Assembly (NCBI GenBank): GCA_017613855.1
Contig: JAGACY010000064.1
Span: 1-10,628, forward strand
Direction: 5' to 3'
Source: Pseudomonadota bacterium
GTDB taxonomy: Bacteria > Myxococcota > Bradymonadia > UBA4248
Length of the DNA stretch: 10,628 nucleotides
Position 1 is the first letter of the stretch; each line of letters starts with the position of its first letter. This document shows, one piece after another, positions 5,176-10,628 of the stretch. The position numbers and the translations under genes were made by a program. Under the pieces are notes generated by a model. It searched no databases. It was not told the DNA's origin and saw only the letters and a program-made list of their open reading frames with translations.

Positions 5176-8100
5176 TTATAAACTAATTTCAACGGATGGG
5201 TAAACCTCTTGGAAGGAAGGACGCTCGATCTCACATATCAAGGCTCGGATTTTCGTTGTGGTAGCGGGATCAAACTGTTCCATGGTATCGGCGGATGCTT
5301 CCATGACAGACGTCCAGACCGGCTTGATAAGATCCGGCAGTGCACAGCGGAAATTGAACGGACACTGGCTGTACCATTGATAATTCTGAGATTCTATGGA
5401 TGCTTTTAATGCAATGGCATGGGCAATCGTCGACTGAATCGAATACTGATAAAGAATCGATGAAATCAATACAGTTTTGGCGGTTGAAAATGCCGTCTCG
5501 TATTTCTGGTTGAGGAGCGCGTGCAGGCCCTCTCCCAGTTGTACACACAAAATGCCGAACTGATCATTTAATGCGGTAAAATCATTGAGAGCACGCTCAA
5601 AAGCCTGGGAACATTGACGGCTGTTCTGGGTGATGGCTCCATGCAATCCCATCAGAGTATGGCACCAGGCGCGTGCTCTGCGATTGTTGGGGCCAAAACA
5701 GGCAAGAGAAGTTGCGATTTCATTGGCACCTTCAAAATACTTTTGATTGAAATCGAGTTCAATGGCTCGTGCACAAACGGTAATTCCTGTAATGAGCGAA
5801 GTTGCCGGAATTTTGGAGGGCTGAGACAGCGGCATGCGGTGGATGCTTTCCCAGTTGGCCGTCAAAATCCAAATGAGCAGACGGTAGGTTTTACCTTGTA
5901 TGGCTGTGGCTTCATCCTGGAAATCCGCAACGGTTTCACAAGCATTTAAAAGCGGGTAGAGCGTTTGCTCGGATGGCTGCTCTAAAAAATGATAAATATT
6001 GGCTGCGAGTTGGGAAACACAATACTCTGCGGTTTCGTCATTCTTTTGGAAAATGGTGATGGCACGCTCGATGTATTCTTTTGCAGCCCGCGTATTGCCG
6101 GCAAACCATTCAATTTTGGACAGACGTTTGAGAATGCCGGCTTCATCGAGTGGCGATTGTACCGCCTGCAGCTGTGCGCGCGCATCTTCGAGGCAGACTC
6201 TTGCATTCTGAATATTGCTCATCTGCATAAAGGCGTCTGCTCGCGTCAGGTTCGCTCGAATTGCATGGACGTCGTCTTTATAGGATAAAAATTGTTCCCT
6301 GGCCTGGGATGCCATTTCTTCTGCGCGTTGAATATTGCCGCGGCGGAGATTTTGCTTGGCCATGAGCAGTTGAACGTGCGCCTGATGAACGGGGTTACCG
6401 CTGCGATCTGAAAAGGTTTTCAGTCTGGTGCAGAATTGTTCAAAAGCTGTGTATTTGTCGAGAATGAGCGACGTTTCTCCTGCACGTATCAATGCTTCAG
6501 ACCAATCGATTGCCTGGATCAGCTCATTGGGGGGAGGATTGCGAGAAAGTATGGCATCGAACGTTGTGCCAAGCGATTCCCAGCGCTCAAGCGCAAATTT
6601 GAAGTCAAGCAATTCGCAGGCACTTTCGGCACTCTGATAACAAAACTGAACAAAGGCGACAGGATCGGATGCATCGCGCCAAAGCTTGGCGACACGCCAT
6701 AATTCTTCGTAGGAAGGGGACTCGTAGCATTCGATGAGTGCGATGGCTGCCTGAGCTTTGAGGGCTTTTTTCTTTCTCTCTGGTATGCGGGCCTGGATGG
6801 CTTCGGCATGCCAGGGCTCGGAAAATTGCAGCTTTTGGGCACTATTCTTATTCAGACTGATGGACTTGGGCGTGCTGAGCATGCCAAGATCGCACCATGC
6901 CTGGATGGCATCGCGCCAACAATGGGACAAGGCTTTGTCACTTTCCATTTCCCAGAATTGCTCAACCTCATTCATGTACATTTCCGGGCCAAAAATGGAT
7001 GTGCGTGTCAAAATTTCCCGATAGATTTCCATATTGGTGCCGAGAATCGGCGCCAATTCTGCAATTTTGTGATCCAAAAACGCAATGACCGTCTCGGGAA
7101 CCCCCAGCGGCTGCATGTCATCTGCCGAAAGTGTATAGAGTTCCAGCGGCGTTTTGATGAGCCGGGAGGTTTGCTGAAGATGCTTGACCATTGACATCGC
7201 ATAGTAAGGATTGCCATACGATTCGTTGGCAATACGCATGCTCAGCCGGTCCTCTATGCGCCAGCACGATTTTAATATTTGTTTCATGTTTTTGGGAGCA
7301 ACGGGCCCCAAAACAATCGATTTTTCAAAAATAACCCGGTATTCAGGACGTTCGCCAATGTTCGAAATCCACGGCTGAATGGACAGTTCACTCGGATCGT
7401 AGTTGACCAGTACCAGGATGGAATAAGAACTCACAAGCATGCGGAGTTTGCTTAAAAATTGGTAGACCGGCTCACTGCATCGCTGAAGATCATCAATCAG
7501 AATGGCGATGGGATTGTTTTGAACTGCAATGGGAAGCATTTGCAATAGGATATCTGTCACATCGTCCCAGAGCGTTGGGCTATTCCGCAATGGAATATCG
7601 CGGATAAACGCTTCAATTTCGGGGGGGGATTTGAAATTGAAATATTTTCCAATGAATACCTTCGACTGCTCAGGAGAGAGCAGCTCTAATATTTGCAATA
7701 CGAGTTTTGAAAAGAGTGTCGCCGAATAATCGTCTGCATTCGGGAAGAGATGAGATGAGCCTGGCGTGGGCTGTGGCGTGCACGCAATAATATTAAAACT
7801 GCCCTTGAGCGATTTTTCAGAGATGTACTTAAGAAATTTGGTTTTCCCACTGCCAAAACCGCCAATGATCAAGCGCTGCATTCCATGACCGCGCTGTGTA
7901 CGCTCAATATCACGCTTGATAATGGAATACTCGTGGGTGCGCGCAATTTCTGTAATATATTTATAGGAATGAGAGGCCTGATTGTTTATTCCAAAAGCAT
8001 CCGGCAGCCCGTAAGAAGATACAAGATTCACCTCGTTTTGAAGCACGACATTGTGTGAACGACGCAGACCGGAATCCTCTGCGGCTTCAAAAGCACGAAT

Positions 8101-9048
8101 TTTTTCCCGGAGATCTTCGGATGAAATTTCGGTCGCTTTTTTAGTCGTCAAGCCTGTTTTGGCGATAAGTTCGCACCAAACAGGATTGTCTTCGGCAATG
8201 GGAGTTTGTGAAGCCTCAATGTTCGCAAGCGCTTCCCGAAAGGCTTTAACGGAAATAAAGCGCTGCCACGGTTTTTTGGCGAGTGCCTGGCTGAGAATGG
8301 CTTTCAGCGCGGATTTGATTTGACTGTTGAGCCCTTCATAATGGGGCTTCCAGTCAATATTGGGGATGGGCATTTCGAGGTGTGCTTTCAGCATATCGAG
8401 CGTGTTATCCCCCGTGTAGGGGAGTTTGCCGGTCAATGCCTCAAAAAGCAAAATGCCGACGGCATAAATATCCGTACATGGCCCGATGAGGTTGGTTTGA
8501 TTGAGAATTTGCTCTGGAGCCATATAGGCCGGGGTGCCCAGATTCGTTCTGTCGATCTTGCTGTCATTGGGAAGCGCCGCTAACCCAAAGTCGGTCAGTT
8601 TTGCACAAATCTGATGATCCTCAAGTGTGACGAGGACATTCTCGGCTTTGATATCACAATGAATGAGTACGCGCTGGTGCGCATGTTCCAGAGCATCCAG
8701 TATCTGAATCAGTATATCGATGACCGTACACAGCGGAAACTCAGTGTGATTGATGGCATTGAGTGAGACACCGCTAATCAGTTCGGTAGAAAGATAGAGC
8801 TGATCGCTGTCTGTGAGTCCAAAATCGAAAAGCTTAACAATATGGGGATGGTTGAGCAGCGCATACGCTCTGGCTTCACGGTTAAATGAAGCACGCATGC
8901 GAGGATTGGCACACGTTTCTGGATTGAGAATCTTGACGGCTGACGTACAGTTGAGAAAGCTATCCCACGCCTTATAAACCTTGCCCATTCCGCCTTGCCC
9001 AATGAGGGACTGCAGCTCATATCGGGATTTAAATTCAAGTTCTCTCAT
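5176..9048 (-). CDS. Ser/Thr protein kinase - P-loop ATPase - TPR-like fusion protein
   Basis: A 1290-residue, probably cytoplasmic signalling protein. The kinase domain spans about residues 8-275: glycine loop GQGGMG (17-22), Lys39 in SAVKIL, Glu58, catalytic loop HCDIKAEN (130-137), DFG (153-155), MAPE (176-179). The usual Arg before the catalytic Asp is Cys131, a non-RD type normally independent of activation-loop phosphorylation. A P-loop ATPase follows: Walker A GGFGSGKT (396-403) and Walker B ILIDD (516-520). The rest is helical with TPR-like pairs, clearest around residues 880-1010. Kinase, STAND/AAA-like ATPase and repeats in one chain resemble the PknK-type regulators frequent in Myxococcota, where repeats sense and the ATPase switches. 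Substrate is unknown. ATG 9048 opens directly into the kinase; its ribosome site is weak. No DNA-binding domain or membrane segment is seen. Confidence 0.92.
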   Translation of the reverse strand: MRELEFKSRYELQSLIGQGGMGKVYKAWDSFLNCTSAVKILNPETCANPRMRASFNREARAYALLNHPHIVKLFDFGLTDSDQLYLSTELISGVSLNAINHTEFPLCTVIDILIQILDALEHAHQRVLIHCDIKAENVLVTLEDHQICAKLTDFGLAALPNDSKIDRTNLGTPAYMAPEQILNQTNLIGPCTDIYAVGILLFEALTGKLPYTGDNTLDMLKAHLEMPIPNIDWKPHYEGLNSQIKSALKAILSQALAKKPWQRFISVKAFREALANIEASQTPIAEDNPVWCELIAKTGLTTKKATEISSEDLREKIRAFEAAEDSGLRRSHNVVLQNEVNLVSSYGLPDAFGINNQASHSYKYITEIARTHEYSIIKRDIERTQRGHGMQRLIIGGFGSGKTKFLKYISEKSLKGSFNIIACTPQPTPGSSHLFPNADDYSATLFSKLVLQILELLSPEQSKVFIGKYFNFKSPPEIEAFIRDIPLRNSPTLWDDVTDILLQMLPIAVQNNPIAILIDDLQRCSEPVYQFLSKLRMLVSSYSILVLVNYDPSELSIQPWISNIGERPEYRVIFEKSIVLGPVAPKNMKQILKSCWRIEDRLSMRIANESYGNPYYAMSMVKHLQQTSRLIKTPLELYTLSADDMQPLGVPETVIAFLDHKIAELAPILGTNMEIYREILTRTSIFGPEMYMNEVEQFWEMESDKALSHCWRDAIQAWCDLGMLSTPKSISLNKNSAQKLQFSEPWHAEAIQARIPERKKKALKAQAAIALIECYESPSYEELWRVAKLWRDASDPVAFVQFCYQSAESACELLDFKFALERWESLGTTFDAILSRNPPPNELIQAIDWSEALIRAGETSLILDKYTAFEQFCTRLKTFSDRSGNPVHQAHVQLLMAKQNLRRGNIQRAEEMASQAREQFLSYKDDVHAIRANLTRADAFMQMSNIQNARVCLEDARAQLQAVQSPLDEAGILKRLSKIEWFAGNTRAAKEYIERAITIFQKNDETAEYCVSQLAANIYHFLEQPSEQTLYPLLNACETVADFQDEATAIQGKTYRLLIWILTANWESIHRMPLSQPSKIPATSLITGITVCARAIELDFNQKYFEGANEIATSLACFGPNNRRARAWCHTLMGLHGAITQNSRQCSQAFERALNDFTALNDQFGILCVQLGEGLHALLNQKYETAFSTAKTVLISSILYQYSIQSTIAHAIALKASIESQNYQWYSQCPFNFRCALPDLIKPVWTSVMEASADTMEQFDPATTTKIRALICEIERPSFQEVYPSVEISL

Positions 9049-9097
9049 GACACATTCATTCGCAAAATAAGGAAGTTTTTTCCTGTATTTCTGCTCT

Positions 9098-9126
9098 GGT
9101 ATAGCATGTGAGCGGGGGATTGTCTT
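9098..9126 (-). promoter_or_regulatory. Possible extended -10 promoter of the kinase gene
   Basis: On the minus strand, AAGACA (9126-9121, four of six matches to TTGACA), a 17-base spacer ending in TGC, and TATACC (9103-9098, four of six). The TGC before the -10 box fits an extended -10 promoter. Transcription would start about 40 bases before the ATG at 9048. The spacing is ideal but both boxes are imperfect. Confidence 0.4.
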
Positions 9127-9137
9127 TTATTTTTGGT

Positions 9138-9174
9138 GTCCGGGCTATCGTGCACAGCACGATACGCCGCGGAC
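9138..9174 (+). repeat. Bulged-C hairpin, copy 4
   Basis: Plus strand: GTCCG (9138-9142) and GGC (9143-9145), TAT, CGTGC (9149-9153), loop ACA, GCACG (9157-9161), ATA (9162-9164), unpaired C9165, GCC (9166-9168), one extra G, CGGAC (9170-9174). It is the same outer-stem/TAT/ATA/bulged-C layout as the copies at 505-537 and 5106-5164, in the opposite orientation. It lies just upstream of the predicted kinase promoter. Confidence 0.75.
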
Positions 9175-9178
9175 GCGC

Positions 9179-9203
9179 CGGCTGCCGCATACGCGGTACG
9201 CCG
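9179..9203 (+). repeat. Bulged-C hairpin, copy 5 (diverged)
   Basis: Plus strand: CGGC (9179-9182), TG (9183-9184), CCGC (9185-9188), loop ATAC, GCGG (9193-9196), TA (9197-9198), unpaired C9199, GCCG (9200-9203). TG pairs with TA through a T:A pair and a G:T wobble, so the single unpaired C stays at the same place although TAT/ATA is not kept. It starts four bases after copy 4, forming a tandem pair like the one at 441-537. Confidence 0.55.
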
Positions 9204-9229
9204 CCGCAAAATGTGTTGGGGCGATCCTC

Positions 9230-9261
9230 AAAAAAAAGGAGCGACCCAATGTGGTCGCCCC
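9230..9261 (-). terminator. Intrinsic terminator downstream of the barrel protein gene
   Basis: Minus strand: GGGGCGACC (9261-9253), loop ACATTG, GGTCGCTCC (9246-9238) with one G:T wobble, then eight T (9237-9230). It lies about 90 bases after the stop at 9349. An earlier copy of the hairpin (9297-9318) lies between them, followed by TTACTCG and then T7, a weaker terminator. Confidence 0.85.
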
Positions 9262-9346
9262 AAGGTAATCCATTCCTTCGGGAAAAAAACGAGTAAGGGC
9301 GACCCAATGTGGTCGCCCCAAGGTAATCCATTCCTTCGGGAAAAAA
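9241..9346. repeat. Two direct copies of a 48-base terminator-containing unit
   Basis: Bases 9241-9288 and 9299-9346 are identical over 48 bases, with a 58-base period. Each unit holds a GCGACC/GGTCGC hairpin and a small TTCC-TTCG-GGAA hairpin with a stable UUCG-type loop, then an A run (T run on the minus strand). The unit nearer the gene begins two bases after its stop codon. A third, degenerate relative may exist at 9217-9228 (TTGGGGCGATCC). Confidence 0.92.
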
Positions 9347-9348
9347 CT

Positions 9349-10628
9349 CTAAAACTGGAAGAATGGCCCCACCGAAAGGTCGAAATGGACGGATGGTTTC
9401 TTGGGGAAATGGATGGGAACGGCCAATTCGATGGCCAAACCGACATTCTGGTGGAATGTCCATAAGAAACCGAGTTCCGGTGCAATATGAATGGGTCCTT
9501 CGTAGAGGTAGATATCGACGAAATTGTTGTATTTGGCGCCCAGAGGAACTTCGGCATTCGAACCGCCCCAACCGATTTCGGCACCGATGTAGAGGCGATA
9601 GGGTTGTGTATGCAGCGCAAGATAGCGCAGCGTCAGGCCGAGCATGATGTTGTAAATCTCTGGATTCTCGACGTTCTTAGGATTGCTCAGCGTTTTGGAA
9701 ACAATGTCAGCAAGCTGGCCGCGAAGATAAAAACCAAGCTGCATGTTGTAGGGCAGATTAAAGACACCACTTGCACGCAGATGGAACGGCAGTATCGCCA
9801 TACCCGTTGTCACCTTGACTTCCGTGCCATCATTTCCCGATGTTGCTGTCGGGCATTTGGAGGAATTGAGACAATTGAGGACTTTGCCTTCGACGACGCC
9901 AAATCCCGTACCAAACAGAATTGAAAACTGGAAGAGCGGATCGCCGTAGGTTTTGTCGAGATCTTCTGCTGAAAGACCTGTACATTTGCCAACCAGGACT
10001 GAGGTGAGCGGGGCATTGGAATTGGCAACGTTGGCAACGACTTCACCCATTCGGTTTTGGGCCTCAATGTAGTATTGGATCTTATTGCCGCGCGTATCCA
10101 GGGCTGGAATTTCTGCGGTCAATACATCGGATGAAGCGAGTGTTGGATGAAGTTCGGCTTGTGTATAACCACGTTGGTCATCCACGGCATAGTAGAGATA
10201 GACGCGATAAATATCGGGATGGGCTGGAACTGTAGCCCGGATCTCTATCGGCTGGCAGCGATTGCTCGACGACACTGCTGTGTGGTTTACCGAAGGTTTG
10301 ACCGCACTCAGAGCTGCTGCAGATGATTTGGGCGCAGCCTGGAAGGTCGCTTTGGCACGTTCAAAAACTTCTTCGATTTCTTCCGATTTATAGTCGCTTG
10401 GGATTTCTGCATTCGGATCGATCGTCATTGCATTGAGAAATGCCGAAAATGCGCGCTCATCTGCAATCGCCGGCGCAGAATCCTTAAAACGTCCATAGCT
10501 GATAATACCCTGAACAATATAGATTTTGGCTGCTTTTGGATCGGTGACATTGTTTTGTTCGAGAATGTGCGTTGCCTGCATAATTTTGGCATCGGCATCT
10601 TCAAGCTCAAAGTTGTCATAATCATCCA
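9349..10628 (-). CDS. Outer-membrane beta-barrel protein with helical N-terminal region (5' end outside the window)
   Basis: 425 residues are visible; the frame stays open to the window edge, so the ATG at 10581 is probably internal. The first 95 or so residues look like paired helices of TPR type, with an acidic stretch (EEIEEVFERA). A Ser/Ala-rich linker and a beta-rich domain follow (RATVPAHPDIYRVYLYY, then GNKIQYYIEAQN), possibly Fn3- or CBM-like. From about residue 225 alternating hydrophobic strands rich in Gly, Tyr and Phe (FQFSILFGTGFGVV, MQLGFYLRGQLAD, LYIGAEIGWGG) form a probable outer-membrane barrel. The last residue is Phe after FFQ, the usual C-terminal signal for barrel insertion. 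Function unknown; a periplasmic helical part with an outer-membrane anchor is my inference. Confidence 0.75.
   Translation of the reverse strand, partial: DDYDNFELEDADAKIMQATHILEQNNVTDPKAAKIYIVQGIISYGRFKDSAPAIADERAFSAFLNAMTIDPNAEIPSDYKSEEIEEVFERAKATFQAAPKSSAAALSAVKPSVNHTAVSSSNRCQPIEIRATVPAHPDIYRVYLYYAVDDQRGYTQAELHPTLASSDVLTAEIPALDTRGNKIQYYIEAQNRMGEVVANVANSNAPLTSVLVGKCTGLSAEDLDKTYGDPLFQFSILFGTGFGVVEGKVLNCLNSSKCPTATSGNDGTEVKVTTGMAILPFHLRASGVFNLPYNMQLGFYLRGQLADIVSKTLSNPKNVENPEIYNIMLGLTLRYLALHTQPYRLYIGAEIGWGGSNAEVPLGAKYNNFVDIYLYEGPIHIAPELGFLWTFHQNVGLAIELAVPIHFPKKPSVHFDLSVGPFFQF

Noticed and set aside
9239..9346. CRISPR array
   Set aside because: There are only two repeats of 48 bases with a 10-base gap, and they contain terminator hairpins; no spacers or cas genes.
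9056..9571. 171-codon minus-strand frame overlapping the barrel gene end
   Set aside because: It translates the tandem terminator repeats and an out-of-frame part of the barrel gene.

Overview
The window looks like a chromosomal segment of a Myxococcota/Bradymonadota-type bacterium (a former deltaproteobacterium) with unusually moderate GC. Three things suggest this: a secreted trypsin-like protein with myxobacterial Cys-rich repeats and a hydrophobic-plus-RRRR C-terminal tail; a 1290-residue Ser/Thr kinase fused to an ATPase and a TPR-like region; and an outer-membrane barrel protein with a helical N-terminal extension. The assignment rests on protein style, not on a database search.

Layout. 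Bases 1-433 are AT-rich with no credible gene. Bases 551-3106 (minus) hold the trypsin-like protein. Its reading frame is continuous in register but carries two in-frame stops (TAA at 2734-2732, TAG at 2653-2651) and a probable loss of the catalytic Asp, so it is called a pseudogene. A convincing sigma-70-type promoter at 3322-3350 (plus) drives two identical initiator tRNA-Met genes (3380-3453, 3481-3554), followed by an intrinsic terminator. Next, all on the minus strand, come a pair made of a small zinc-ribbon protein (4784-5032) and a degenerate amidase-fold protein with a peptidoglycan-binding-like segment (3651-4778), then the kinase-ATPase-TPR gene (5176-9048), then the 3' part of a barrel protein gene (9349-10628) that runs off the window. 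The zinc-ribbon/amidase-fold pair is very probably one transcription unit. The kinase gene lies upstream in the same direction but is separated by 143 bases filled with two strong hairpins.

The most unusual content is between the genes. Five hairpins (441-501, 505-537, 5106-5164, 9138-9174, 9179-9203) have different loops and lengths but share one architecture: an outer stem, then TAT facing ATA, with a single unpaired C (G on the other strand) always at the same place. Two pairs sit in tandem. Three hairpins, two of them members of this family, also share an inner AGAGACGT core. These look like a dispersed structured repeat family that I cannot name.

The intergenic gaps also hold a duplicated 48-base terminator-containing unit downstream of the barrel gene, a hairpin plus T-tract abutting the Shine-Dalgarno of the protease gene, and several GGGGC palindromes.
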